A stretch of DNA of 64,000 nucleotides. Origin: Rebecca billardiae RCC1528. Lineage: Eukaryota; Haptophyta. This document shows, in pieces, positions 1 through 11,786 of the stretch. Each line of letters starts with the position of its first letter. Positions within the stretch are counted from its first letter, which is position 1. Location of the stretch: positions 1,364,001 through 1,428,000 of the forward strand of contig OZ251238.1 of the NCBI GenBank assembly GCA_965240325.2. The letters run 5' to 3'. Under the pieces are notes generated by a model. The model had not been told where the DNA came from. It saw nothing but the letters and a program-made list of their open reading frames with translations, and searched no databases. The position numbers were made by a program, and so were the translations under genes.

Positions 1-58
1 CGCACTCTGTGCCAGGGCACCGCGAGGACGCCACCCCAGAGCCTGCGCCGCGCCGTCG

Positions 59-1738
59 TCACTGCCGACCGAGCGGCGGCCCGAACGGGGCGGCGTGCGT
101 GCGCGGCGTGAAGGGGCCATCGTGAGGGCCTGAGCCTTGGGGCGCCGACGACGCTGCAGCCGCGGCGCCGTGCAGCTTGACGGCGGCTCCGCCGTACACG
201 GCGGGCGCGCTTGGCGCGTCGGCGTTGAAGCAGCCCTGGCCGCTGATGGTGACGCACGCCGGACGCACGCCGGCAGCCAAGATCGCGCCCGCGGCTGGCG
301 GGATCGACGGCGCCGCGCCGCCGAGCGCGGGCGCGGACGCGCGGCGCCCGTGCTGCCCGCCGCGCATCCCCTGCACCTGCGCCGACGCGGCGCGGCCAGG
401 CGCCGCGGACGCGCGGCGTGCGTGCGCGGGCGCGTCGGCGCGCGCCACGGGCGCGCTCCCGCCGCGCGCGCGCGCGCGCGCCGAGAGCAGCTTGCCCACG
501 ACGAACGGCCGTTCGTTCACGCCCACCGCGCGCCCGTCCACCTCCGCGAGACACGGCGGTCCGGCGAGTAGAATGAACGACCGTGTGTCTTTGGGCGCGC
601 ACGGCATCTGCGCGGTGGTGTGCGCGAGCGCGCCGCGTGGCGCGGCGGCGAGCGGGCACGGGGCGATGTTGAGCTTCGCCAGCCGCTCGCAGCCGTTCAG
701 CAGCGCGCCGAGCAGCGGCGCGTCGTCCACGCCGAGATCGCATCCCGAGATATCGATCTCGCGCAGCGCGGAGCACACGAGCAGCGCGTGTACAGACTCT
801 GCGCCCACGCCGTTGCCCGCGCAGCGCAGCGACTCGAGCGCCTGGGCGCAGCCGTCGAGGCTGCCCGGGGGCAGCTCGAACGGCTCGCCCTCCGCAAGCC
901 GCTGCTGCGCCACGTGCAGCTCGCGCAGCCGCACCGCGCGGTCCAGCCCGCCGACGTGCGTCAGCCGGTTGCGACTCAGCCGCAGCCTCTCTAAGGAGCC
1001 GGGCGCGAGCCAGTCGTCGAGCGAGGCGAGCGCGTTGTCCTCGGCGTGCAGCTGGCGCAGCGAGCGGACGTGCGAGAAGGGCTCGAGCGAGGTGAGCGCG
1101 TTTCCCGAGATGAACGCCACCTCGAGGACGGGCAGCGCCTGCGGGGGGCGGAGGGGGGGGCGGCGGGAGGGGGTGAGCACGCGGGCGCAGACGCGCGGTT
1201 GTGTTGACGGCTCGGCGCGCGAAGCGCCCGCTGCGGCGGGGCGCGAGAGGCGCGTGGCGTGCGGCCGCACGCCGCGCACCTGAATCCCCTCCACGTGCGA
1301 GAGCCGCTGACCGTCCAGGTGCAGGTGCGTGATCGAGCGGAGGAACGCGCGCCGGCTGACGCCCGCGGCGGGCTTGCGCCGTACGCCAAGCTCGATCAGC
1401 GCATGCAGATTCGGGTCGTCCTCGGGCTCGGACGTCTTGGCGTGCTGGTCGCGCGTGGTACGGCGCGCAGTGGCGAACGCCGAGTAGTCGAACGCGCTCG
1501 AGGGCTCGCCGCGCGCCGAGGCCGGGCCCGAGCCAGAGGGCGACGCACGCTCGCCGCGCGCCGCCGCCTCCGCCGACGCGTCGCTCTGCTCCGACGGGAA
1601 GGCCGGTGGGCGGCCGTCCGTGCGGGATGCGCCGAGATGGTGGCTGGCCTGGGAGCCGTCGTTTGCGAGCTGCGGCTTGGGCGGCGGCTCGAGCGCGAGG
1701 CCGGAGAGAGCGTCGGTCAAGCCCAGCGGCGCCGACAT
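59..1738 (-). CDS. PPP1R42-like leucine-rich repeat protein (one intron)
   Basis: Leucine-rich repeat protein resembling protein phosphatase 1 regulatory subunit 42 (LRRC67), a protein linked in animals to centrosome, basal body and dynein. Exon 1 runs 1738-1280 and exon 2 runs 1138-59. The 141-bp intron 1279-1139 (GTGCGC donor, CGCAG acceptor) is a multiple of three and stays open, so the unspliced frame reads through. Splicing joins HVEGIQ to ALPVLEVAF, restoring the LRR register. The family-typical stretch RELHVAQQRL matches the conserved ELHVENQRL of PPP1R42, and a later NERPFVVGKL matches its post-LRR cap. The N-terminal ~115 residues and the Ala/Gly-rich C-terminal ~150 residues are low complexity and probably disordered. 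The spliced protein is about 512 aa, longer than the animal protein because of these tails. Family assignment is good; function is by analogy. Confidence 0.75.
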   Translation of the reverse strand: MSAPLGLTDALSGLALEPPPKPQLANDGSQASHHLGASRTDGRPPAFPSEQSDASAEAAARGERASPSGSGPASARGEPSSAFDYSAFATARRTTRDQHAKTSEPEDDPNLHALIELGVRRKPAAGVSRRAFLRSITHLHLDGQRLSHVEGIQVRGVRPHATRLSRPAAAGASRAEPSTQPRVCARVLTPSRRPPLRPPQALPVLEVAFISGNALTSLEPFSHVRSLRQLHAEDNALASLDDWLAPGSLERLRLSRNRLTHVGGLDRAVRLRELHVAQQRLAEGEPFELPPGSLDGCAQALESLRCAGNGVGAESVHALLVCSALREIDISGCDLGVDDAPLLGALLNGCERLAKLNIAPCPLAAAPRGALAHTTAQMPCAPKDTRSFILLAGPPCLAEVDGRAVGVNERPFVVGKLLSARARARGGSAPVARADAPAHARRASAAPGRAASAQVQGMRGGQHGRRASAPALGGAAPSIPPAAGAILAAGVRPACVTISGQGCFNADAPSAPAVYGGAAVKLHGAAAAASSAPQGSGPHDGPFTPRTHAAPFGPPLGRQ

Positions 1739-1912
1739 GGACGCTATAGCGGTTATGCCGGCCGGTTCAAAGGTGCGGGGCGGGGCGCGAGACCGTCCGG
1801 CCGCCCGTGACTGTGCAGCGCAGCGCTGTCTTCATGCAATCCGGCTCATCGCCTATTGGTCGAAGGGATGGTGCTACACTGTACTGGCTATTTCGGTGCT
1901 GGGCGCCCATCC

Positions 1913-2455
1913 ATGCTAGGTCATATTCGAGCAGGGATGCGGTGGGCGGGCGCAATCGTGCTCGCTGTGGCCTGCGCGGTGCGCGCCGACTTCCAGCCGG
2001 TCGTCAACGCGACGCGCTACCAGGAGTGCCTGGCCGACGTCCCCAGCTGCTCCGCGCTCCAGCTCGAGTACTCCTCCATCAGCGGCTCCATCCCAGAGGC
2101 GATCGGCGCGCTCACCGCGCTCGCGCGACTCGACATCTCGTACAACCACCTGGTGGGCACGCTGCCCACCGAGCTCGGCCTGCTGACCGCCCTCACGCGG
2201 CTCAACTTGCAGTCCAACCAGCTGGGCGGCACGCTGGACGACGTGCCCTGGCCCAACTTCCAGCACATGCAGTACATCGATCTCTTCTCAAACGCGTTCA
2301 ACGGCACGGTGCCGTCGAGCATTGCGCAGATGACCGCGCTGCGCTCCTTCTACACGGTGGGGAACGACGAGCTAGACTGCACATTGCCGACGGAGCTGGG
2401 TACGCTCACGTCCTTCTACATCCAAATCGACGATGCGTGCACCGATAGCAGCTGA
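1913..2455 (+). CDS. Small secreted plant-type LRR protein
   Basis: A 180-aa protein with an N-terminal signal peptide (hydrophobic AGAIVLAVACAV, cleavage predicted after VRA) followed by four to five plant-type LRRs of the form LxxLxxLxLxxNxLxGxLP. Examples are LARLDISYNHLVGTLP and LTRLNLQSNQLGGTL. It has cysteines flanking the repeats but no transmembrane anchor or kinase domain, so it is probably an extracellular or vacuolar binding protein. The start at 1913 is chosen because it gives the signal peptide directly; an ATG at 1937 (MRWAG) would also serve, and an upstream in-frame ATG at 1856 would bury the signal. Partner unknown. It starts 175 bp from the divergent PPP1R42-like gene, so the two may share a promoter. 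Confidence 0.7.
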   Translation: MLGHIRAGMRWAGAIVLAVACAVRADFQPVVNATRYQECLADVPSCSALQLEYSSISGSIPEAIGALTALARLDISYNHLVGTLPTELGLLTALTRLNLQSNQLGGTLDDVPWPNFQHMQYIDLFSNAFNGTVPSSIAQMTALRSFYTVGNDELDCTLPTELGTLTSFYIQIDDACTDSS

Positions 2456-2668
2456 GAGCGGCTTCGCCGCGGGGGGCCGCGGCCGTCGCGCCGGACTTCG
2501 GACAGTGTCACTGCACGCGGGCGGATCAGTCACCCACGCTGCCCTCCGCCACCAGATGAGTTAATGATATACGTATGCAATAATGGTGACGTGGGCCACC
2601 GCCGGGCCCCGCGTGATGTAGTCAATCAGTCCGAAGGGGCGCGGACAGTTAACTCCCGACTCAGCCAC

Positions 2669-4252
2669 TCAGGCTCCAGGCTGCGACTGGTTCCGCGGGC
2701 GCGGGCGGGCCGTCGGCGCCGTGCCAGCCGGCGCCGCGGCGGTGTCTGCGCCCGCGGGGCCAGGGCAACGCCAGTCCTCATCGCGGCAAGCGCGAGGCAG
2801 CTCGTAGTTGAGGCAGACGAAGTCCTGGTAGAACACCCGGCACACGATGCGCATCAGCTCGGGCTCGGCATCGAGCAGCTGGCTCAACGATGTCTTGGAC
2901 GGAAAGCCCACTGCGTTGCGCACGAGGCTGGGCCCGCTGTGCGCGTGCTTGCTGGCCGGGTGCTCGTGCGCCGCACCTTTCGGGAGCGCTGCCGCGAGCA
3001 GCGCCGCCTCGTCCCTGACCTTGGGCTTGGCGTTTTCGTTGAGGTTGCCGGCGTTGGCTGAGCTGTACATCTTGCAGGTCGCAGTGTGGTCGAAGGCGCC
3101 CTTTAGCGCACCCTCCGCCCTCAGCGCGCTCACCAGCGCGTCCACGTCCTCTTCGAGCGACTCCTGACGCAGCATCCTCGTGTACGTCACCGCGTCTGTC
3201 ACGGGTGCGACGCACACGGCCGCCGGCGAGAGATCGGGCCGAAGCCGCAACTGCTTGGTTGGCCGTGCCTTGGTCGGCCTGTGTGCGAGGAAGCCGCAGA
3301 CGGAGGCGACGTGCTGCCATGCAAAATATCGGGGCACACACTCGAGCTCTCGTAGGAAGGCGCGGAAGCGCGCGGCGTCGTCCACCGGGCGTGCGAGCGT
3401 TGGAATCTGGTTGGGCTCCACGGAAGTGACGAGCTCGCCGTCGTAGCCCGCGAGCAACCAGCGCGCCCCCGACGCTCGCACGCGCGCCTCTCTCACTTGC
3501 ACCTCCGACACATTCACGCGGAATCCAGACAGGTGCACTTTGCGCCGAAAGAGCGCGCGGCGCTGTCTTAAACGAGCACCCGCCGGCGAGAGCGCCGGCG
3601 GATGCTCGGATGGTGCTGGAGGGAGCGTATCGTGCAGCCTGCGCAGGTCGCCTGCGTCGGGCAGCCGCACCGTGCTGCCGTCAGGCGCTTGCATCGGGTG
3701 TGTGAGGCGGCCGAGCAGCTCGCTGTACCCGCTGATCACGCGGTCCACGGGCGAGCGAGCCATCCCGACAAAGCGCGTCGGCTCTCGACGCTGCTTGCTG
3801 GGCATTGCGCTCGCTATGCGACGATGGAAAGCACATCGCCAGTAGCCCTTGACAGCAGTGATGCCCGCTTTCCACACAAGTCGCACTGCAGTCGCGTTGT
3901 CGGGCGCGAGGACCCAGGCGTCGGGGAAGCTGCAGGAGGCGAACGGGTGGTGCGGGTCCAACGGTGCGCAGTGGGCGGGCTTGGGCCACGCCTCGTCCTC
4001 GTAGTGCGGCAATCGTCCTTGGCCCCACTCGCGCCCATCGCGAAGGTCGCGTGTCGCAGGCCGGAACCTGCAGCGCTCGCGCAGCGCGTGCTGGTGCTGC
4101 AGGAGGAGACGAGACGCGTTCTCGGGCGCATCCGCGTTCGGGCAGAAGAGAGCTCCTGCATGGAGCGCGTATGCCACGAGTATGCCCAGAAGCCTCACCC
4201 CGCCGGCGGCCATCGCTCGGATGCGCCTCTTTAAGAACCGTTCGAACAGCAT
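2669..4252 (-). CDS. Golgi-type sulfotransferase (PAPS-dependent)
   Basis: Predicted type II membrane sulfotransferase of 527 aa, transferring sulfate from PAPS to a carbohydrate or protein acceptor. The start at 4252 is preferred because it is followed by basic residues and a hydrophobic anchor (GGVRLLGILVAYALHAGALF, about residues 18-37); the open frame extends to 4591 but that part is unlike a sulfotransferase. WKAGITAVKGYWRC near residue 127 sits where the 5'-phosphosulfate loop lies. FVGMARSPVDRVISGYSEL near 162-180 fits the 3'-phosphate motif RxPxxRxxSxY. A family of such enzymes is typical of algae with sulfated polysaccharide coats. The C-terminus (last ~40 aa) is Ala/Pro/Arg-rich and probably disordered. 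Acceptor unknown. Confidence 0.7.
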   Translation of the reverse strand: MLFERFLKRRIRAMAAGGVRLLGILVAYALHAGALFCPNADAPENASRLLLQHQHALRERCRFRPATRDLRDGREWGQGRLPHYEDEAWPKPAHCAPLDPHHPFASCSFPDAWVLAPDNATAVRLVWKAGITAVKGYWRCAFHRRIASAMPSKQRREPTRFVGMARSPVDRVISGYSELLGRLTHPMQAPDGSTVRLPDAGDLRRLHDTLPPAPSEHPPALSPAGARLRQRRALFRRKVHLSGFRVNVSEVQVREARVRASGARWLLAGYDGELVTSVEPNQIPTLARPVDDAARFRAFLRELECVPRYFAWQHVASVCGFLAHRPTKARPTKQLRLRPDLSPAAVCVAPVTDAVTYTRMLRQESLEEDVDALVSALRAEGALKGAFDHTATCKMYSSANAGNLNENAKPKVRDEAALLAAALPKGAAHEHPASKHAHSGPSLVRNAVGFPSKTSLSQLLDAEPELMRIVCRVFYQDFVCLNYELPRACRDEDWRCPGPAGADTAAAPAGTAPTARPRPRNQSQPGA

Positions 4253-4263
4253 GGCGCCGCCGC

Positions 4264-4860
4264 CCGGCGCACGCGCAAGGACACGCCGCAGGAGGACCTG
4301 GGCGTGATATGCCGCGATCTCGCGCGCGAGGCGGTGCGCGTGAGGAGCATGCGCACCGGAGGAGACCTCACAGACGCGCGCGACATGGACAACGACCTGC
4401 GCAAGGCATCTGAGTTGATGACCGAGGCCGAGAAGTGCCGGAGCCATCAACGACAACGACAAGTGGATCAAGCAGGCGAACACCACCATCAAGCACGAGC
4501 GAGAGGTCATTCGGGATGTCGGCAAGCTTCGTACAGCATATCTCGAAGGCGCCGCCGCACGCCTCGCGCGCAGTGCCAAGTGCAGCCGCATGGCTGAGGC
4601 TCCCGAGGGGCTGCGCTCGCTTGCCTTCCCGTGACGGAGGGCACGACATCGACACGGGCGGGCTCAACACCGCCAACCGCCCGCCGGGGCAGGCCGACGA
4701 GACCCAGAAGCATGCGTCGTACTCATCGGACGCGCTCGGCGCACTCTCAGGTCGTGTTGGGCGCCCACGCGCGCGCGCGTGCTGCCACGAGCACCACGAC
4801 AAGCCCAAGGCCAAGCGTGCACTCGGCGGTATGCGCATGAGCCCTGTAGCTCCGTCAGAC
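4264..4860 (+). pseudogene. Frame-broken relic of a helical protein
   Basis: Coding-like sequence runs through three successive plus-strand frames. Frame one (about 4290-4438) reads LAREAVRVRSMRTGGDLTDA and continues to ELMTEAEKC. One base later the sense continues as INDNDKWIKQANTTIKHERE and on to LRTAYLEGAAARLARSA, ending at the TGA at 4632-4634. A third frame from about 4630 reads DIDTGGLNTANRPPGQ and DETQKHASYSSDALGALSG. The composition (acidic and basic helices, few Arg/Ala runs) differs from shadow reading of GC-rich DNA. It may be a decayed gene, or a gene with sequencing indels. The family is not recognised. It lies immediately upstream of the divergent sulfotransferase. Confidence 0.35.
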
Positions 4861-4864
4861 GCCC

Positions 4865-5909
4865 GTGACATAGTGTCACAGACGTGCTCGCCGCAGACAA
4901 TTGCAACGGAACCCGGGCGCGGACGGGCTCCTGGGTCATCCGAAATTTGGACGGAAGTCGGATCGGACATAAATGATGCGAATATCAATATGAATATCTG
5001 CTCAGCAATAACACGCCCACGGGCCAATATGGCCCAATTATTATATAGGAAATGTGGGTCAATATATATGATCGATTATATCCAACTTCCGCCGTCAAAA
5101 TTAAAGGATCTGAATAATCCATCATCCGCAATCGGTCATGGCCCGCGGTGCAGGGCGGAGCGCGTAGCGTGGAGCCCCGCCGGGGGCCCTCACTACGTTG
5201 TCAAAAAGCAGATCTTTTGATCAAAGAAAAGGGGACGGGGGACGATTTTGAGGGCTGTTGGAGGGTGAGTTTTCGCTTTTTCGAGGGGTACATTCGCCCA
5301 TTGCTCTGCATTAGCAAGACGCGATTGACGAAATAGCCGCGCCCGGGCCATTTCGCATATGTCGATGGACGGACGTGCATTTGTCAGTATATCTGGGTGA
5401 ACGAATCTGCGATTTGTTGTAAATCTTCATAGCATATTGCCAAATAGGACGAGGACCCAGCGCGTGCGCTGGAGGTCCTGGGCTCCTGGCAAAAAGTCTT
5501 CGTCAAGTACTCAACTTTACTAACGACGAACCTTTATTGCGCGGTGCCAAATTACTCAACTTTACACCTGAATGACCCCAGTGGGCGGAAATGGCCATAT
5601 CTCCCGGAGATCGGGAGTACTCACACGTGTGAGTCATGTTTCGTCCTTTTTCCCGAGACGTTGATTGGTCAAACGCTCAGCATTCTATGTCCACAATTCC
5701 ATATCGACACAACACAACTCCTACCAACCTGTGTACTAAAAACCTTGGGTTAGCTGCACAACGACCAATCATCGCGCAGCGAGCGGAGAGACTCGAAAAC
5801 CGAGAATCACTCACGCATTTACTATGATGTTTGCTCTTCGCCCATGCCAACTTTGCTATTGACAAAAACGCAGCGGCTTGGTTACGACCCATAGAAAGAC
5901 GACCACCAA
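4865..5909. other. AT-richer intergenic stretch
   Basis: No gene seen. Base composition falls markedly below the surrounding coding DNA. It holds an imperfect hairpin at about 5452-5480 (arms AGGACCCAGCGC and GCGCTGGAGGTCCT), a short direct repeat TACTCAACTTTAC near 5509 and 5554, and several CCAAT-type motifs in both orientations (near 5663, 5764 and 5905). Confidence 0.4.
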
Positions 5910-7305
5910 TCAGCACACAGCAAACGAGACAACCTTCACTTTCGAGCGGGCGAAAGGAGCTTTGGCCTTCAACCCGCAGGCATATGCGTTCTGGCGCTGG
6001 CCTTCGTTCGGCGCCCGAGCATCATCGGTAGACGTGTGGCGTGCCGGCCCACGGTCCGCCGCCCTCGCCCTGCTCATCTTCATCGTCTCCTCATCCTCCT
6101 CGTCGTCCGCGCCGCCGCCGTGCGCCAGCGCCTCCGCCAGCGCGGCGCCGCGCAGGTGCTCGCGGAACAGCGCGACGGCGCCAGAGCGCGCCGGCCGGCG
6201 TGGCGCCGGCGGGCGGGCGCGCGGCGCTCAGCGCGGTGCCGAGCAGCCCGCCGAGCGCGCGCAGCTGCGCACCCGCCGGCAGCTCGAGCAGCGCCGCGTG
6301 GCACGCGCCCGCGCCGGCGGCGCCGAGCTCCGCGCACAGCACGGACAGCCCTCGTGCCCACGCCGCCGCGCGCCCGCCCGCGCCCGCGGCGTGCAGCGCG
6401 CCGAGCGCGGCGCCGAGCGCGGCGCGCGCTGCGGACGTGTCGGCGGCGCACAGCGCACCCGCCACCGCGCCCAGTGCACACGCGGCACACGCGAGCAGCT
6501 TGAGCACGCTCGCGCATGCCAACTGCGAGTGCGGAGGCGCTGGGCGCCGAGCTGGCGAAGCGCGGCGCCGAGCTCGACGCGCTGCGCGACGCGGAGACGG
6601 ACGCGCTGGGCGCGCGTGGCGCCCTCGTCGCGACGCCCCGTGCAGCAGCTCGAGCAGCCAGCTGTGGAGTAGACGGCCGTCGAGGCGATCGGCGCCGGGC
6701 GCCAGCGCGCACGGGCTCAGCCCGTGCCGCTGGCTCGGGCCGCCGCAGCCGTCTTCGAGGCCGACGCGGCGGAGGAGGCGGCGGGCGAGCACGGCGGCGC
6801 GGTGGAGCAGGCGCGCACGCGCGGCGGCAGGCGCGACGCGCCGCTCGCCTCGTTCCACCCCGAGCTCCGCTCGGTCTCGGTGCGCGGCTGCCGGCAGCGC
6901 AGGCCGGGGCAGCACTGCGCGGCGCGCGCTCTCGCTCCGTCTGCCGGCACGAGGTGCGCCGGCTGAGTGAGCGACCAGCGGCCCGTCGTCGAGCGCATGG
7001 CGCCGCGCGAGCACGTCAAGCAGACTGTGCGCCCGCACGCGCGCACGCGCTGGCCCGCGCCGCGCGGCGCCTATCGCCCTGCCTGCGCGCGCGCGCCGCC
7101 CCGCGGCGGCCGCTTCCCCGCGCGGCGGCCCGCCGGCGACAGTCCTCGGCCCGCCGGCCCGGTGGGCGGTAACTGAGTTGTGGCGGTGGCAGCTCCGAGG
7201 CAAACGAACTGTTACACATGTCCGACTGAGACAGCAGCCGACGGAGGGTGCACCGCGGGCCCCTAACTGCGTTGGTTCTACGGAAGGACCGCGGAACGCG
7301 GTCAT
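5910..7305 (-). pseudogene. Doubtful Ala/Leu-rich helical-repeat ORF, frame-shifted near the end
   Basis: The minus strand is open from 7305 to 6091. Between about 6540 and 6200 it encodes a convincing helical segment (LKLLACAACALGAVAGAL, then LSVLCAELG, then LPAGAQLRALGGLLGTAL) reminiscent of HEAT or armadillo repeats. Near 6185-6195 the sense appears to move by one base into VALFREHLRGAALAEALAHG, followed by an acidic run (DDEEDEE) and a basic tail ending at the TGA 5912-5910. No GT-AG intron explains the shift, so either a real frameshift or a sequence error is likely. The upstream part (7305-6540) is Arg/Ala-rich and ambiguous: the plus strand also shows coil-like reading at 6516-6650. 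Family not recognised. Low confidence that the whole span is one gene. Confidence 0.3.
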
Positions 7306-7844
7306 ATATATATATATATATGGCGCTCGGCTGCGGTGGCATCTGCCGTCGCCGCCGCGTCAGCGTGCCCCAGGCCGATGAGGGCGGTGCTCCCGCATCC
7401 CGGCCGGCCGCTCCCGTAGGCCTAGAGGGGCAGGGCTGCGTACGATCTCCAAGGTGATCTCGCTATTTGCACCAGAATCGCACCGGCTAGATCACATTTT
7501 GGCAGTCTGAAATTGGCACAAGCGGATTCTACACCCTGGAATTAAGCCTAAACGAACTTAAACGGACTCAAACAGTTATAAATAGAGGAGATATTTCATA
7601 TTTCGAGATTTCGTCGGGAGATTGTGTCACTCGTCGGGACTCGGGAGTGTAACGGTCAGAGCTCTCGGACCCCACTCTATGAGTTGCACTCTGAGCCGCT
7701 GTCGCTGACGCTTGTCCGATATGCTGCCACGTCGTTAAATATATATATATATATATATATATCGCAAAGAAAGAGTGTGAGCTGTGATGAAGTGTGATGA
7801 TGGCTTCACGCCGACCAACCATCGATCGGCCCATCGGGCATCAC
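7306..7844. other. Intergenic with two short TA tracts
   Basis: No gene seen. There are perfect TA dinucleotide tracts at about 7305-7321 and 7738-7762. The remainder is moderately AT-rich and is probably the 3' flank of the EF-hand gene. Confidence 0.4.
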
Positions 7845-8972
7845 TCAGCCCGGGAAGTTGAAATCAGTGGAGGGTGTGCCGGAGGAAGAGTACCCACTGG
7901 TGGCATCGGAGATAGCGTTGCTCGAGTAGAGCGAGTAGCTTGAAGACTGGCTGGTCGCGGTGCCCGACTCATACGGGCTCGTGAGGCGCCGCGCTGCGAG
8001 CCGCCGCTGCCGCGCAGGCGAAGGAGAAGCGGCCAGCTCGCGGCGGCCGCGCCGACGCGAAGCGTCGTAGTTCACCCAGGGCTCGGTGTCGTTGCTGACA
8101 TTGTCCTCGAGCCAGTCGTAGAAGTCATCGCAGCCGCCGGCGTCGTTCACGTCGTCGGCGTACTCGTTCACGATGTCGATGACATTCTTGATCGCCACCT
8201 GGTTGTGAACCACCACGACCGCCTCGGCCGCGCAAAACCGTGACGGCGCGCCGGATGCGGGCGCGAGGTGGCCGGCGACGTCGCCCTCGACGGAGAGCAC
8301 CGAGCCATCAGCGGCGTGGACGATGAGGCGCGAGACGCGGTCGACCTCGAACCACCGCAGGGACGCGAAGCGGAAGACGCTCTGGAGCCCCGAATCGCCA
8401 TCCTCCTCGTCCTCGCGAGCCGGCACGAAGATGGAGGTGACGTGCGACTGCACGGAGGGCGGGAAGCGCGTGAGGGTGCCAAGCGCGACCTCAATCTCGG
8501 CGACGTTGGAGGTCACGGGCCCCGCCTCGCGCCACTCCGCGTAGCTCAGCTCCGCGTTGCTCTGCACCGCGTACCGAGCGTCGCGGGTTCCGACGACGTC
8601 GGTCTCGTTCGACACGTTGCCGCCGCGTCGGATCAGTACGCCGTCGACGATGATCGTGTCCTTGGTCAGCGAGATCGCGGCGAGGCTCATGGAGAGGGTG
8701 ATGGCGAGCCAGACGACGAGCACGGCCAAGAGCGAGACCCCGACGCGGCGCCAGTTGCTGGCCGCGGCCTGCCAGGCGCGCATGGCATCGCGCGTCTCCA
8801 GCAGCTCGCGCACAATCTGCTTGACCTCGGCGTGCGAGTAGTCGCCATCCTTGTTCGTGTCGTACCGCTGCATGACCACCGTGGCGCTGCGCGCCATGCT
8901 GTCGCCGCCCTCCAGGTCGGTCGCACCCCCATTCTTGCCGCGTGGCATGATCGTTTGGCCGAACTGGAACAT
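7845..8972 (-). CDS. EF-hand, single-pass membrane protein
   Basis: A 375-aa intronless protein. One EF-hand loop is visible at residues 38-49 (DTNKDGDYSHAE, with ligands at positions 1, 3, 5 and 12), so it probably binds calcium. A transmembrane helix follows at about 77-101 (VGVSLLAVLVVWLAITLSMS). The large C-terminal part carries N-glycosylation sequons (NVSNET, NVSNDT) and a Ser/Tyr/Gly-rich tail, which places it in the lumen or outside the cell, with the EF-hand in the cytosol. The central region (about 115-300) is compact and mixed alpha/beta but not recognised. A second ATG at residue 9 could be the start. Role unknown; a calcium-responsive surface or vesicle protein is a guess. Confidence 0.75.
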   Translation of the reverse strand: MFQFGQTIMPRGKNGGATDLEGGDSMARSATVVMQRYDTNKDGDYSHAEVKQIVRELLETRDAMRAWQAAASNWRRVGVSLLAVLVVWLAITLSMSLAAISLTKDTIIVDGVLIRRGGNVSNETDVVGTRDARYAVQSNAELSYAEWREAGPVTSNVAEIEVALGTLTRFPPSVQSHVTSIFVPAREDEEDGDSGLQSVFRFASLRWFEVDRVSRLIVHAADGSVLSVEGDVAGHLAPASGAPSRFCAAEAVVVVHNQVAIKNVIDIVNEYADDVNDAGGCDDFYDWLEDNVSNDTEPWVNYDASRRRGRRELAASPSPARQRRLAARRLTSPYESGTATSQSSSYSLYSSNAISDATSGYSSSGTPSTDFNFPG

Positions 8973-9052
8973 CGCCCGCGCCAGGTGCTGGTATGGGCCG
9001 CCGCGGCGTCGTCGGCGGTGGTTGCGGGGGCCGCGGGCCGCCGTCCGACCTA

Positions 9053-9115
9053 TTTCCAGCAGTACCGTATTCTACTACTAGTAGTATACGTACGTAGATC
9101 CAGTACTGCTGGAAA
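9053..9115. repeat. Nested palindromes upstream of the EF-hand gene
   Basis: A perfect 13-bp inverted repeat (TTTCCAGCAGTAC at 9053-9065 and its complement at 9103-9115) encloses a second perfect palindrome TACTACTAGTAGTA (9073-9086) and an ACGTACGT run. It lies 80 bp upstream of the EF-hand ATG. It could be an operator-like promoter element, a hairpin in the 5' leader, or a tiny foldback insertion. Confidence 0.6.
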
Positions 9116-9120
9116 TGCAA

Positions 9121-9854
9121 AGTCGTATCCTACTTATTTAGCCAGTACATACGTCGGGGTAAACTGGCGCCAGCGGCGTCCATTTAAAGCTCTCAGGGTT
9201 AGCTTCATAGACTCATTCTATGATTTAACGACACAGGTAGGACGACGCGGGTCTCCTGATTCGTCCATCGTACGTCTCTGAATTCTATGATAACGTGGTC
9301 TGATCGACGATTCATCGATGATTTGATCATTTGATTTGCCCCCTTATGATGAGCATACGCAGTCCGCCCAGGCCCTGGTCGGGGGGATCCCGGACCGCGA
9401 GCGCGGTCATCGTTGCGGCCGCGCTGCGCGTTCTCCGGTGGCAGTGGTAGCTGCCAGTCCGCCCACCAGGCCACCACGAGACCCCAGCTCAGAGGCAGAG
9501 TGGCCGGACTGCGGAGTGCGGAGACTCTGACAGCGGAGACGGGTCGGGCCGACGGTCTGCGACGACGGGCCACTCCCAGGGCCAGGCACGCTCCAGGGGC
9601 CGCGCTGACATCGTGGGCCGAGTGCTCGACCGGCCGGCGCGGCGGGCCGTGAGGCCGAGCCCGAGCCGCCACCACTGCCGGCACACCACCGCCACTGACT
9701 GACGCCAGCTGGTGCGGCGAGCGCGTCCGCGCCCTCCGCCGCCGTTGCGCACCCGCCCGCCCGCCATCTCTCAGTGGGCCGCGCCGCCGCTCGCGCGCCC
9801 ACGCGAGCTGTCGGCGGCCCACGCCGACGTGCACGCGCGCCAGCCACTCGGCTG
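9121..9854. other. Intergenic, no gene supported
   Basis: This separates the EF-hand gene promoter from the 3' end of the epimerase gene. Long open frames exist only because of GC-rich composition; none shows a recognisable domain. The segment 9120-9340 is AT-richer. Confidence 0.4.
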
Positions 9855-11741
<1,887 letters not shown>

Positions 11742-11786
11742 TCATCGGCGTCGTCTCGCGTCTCTCGGCTCTCGCGCTACCGCGCA

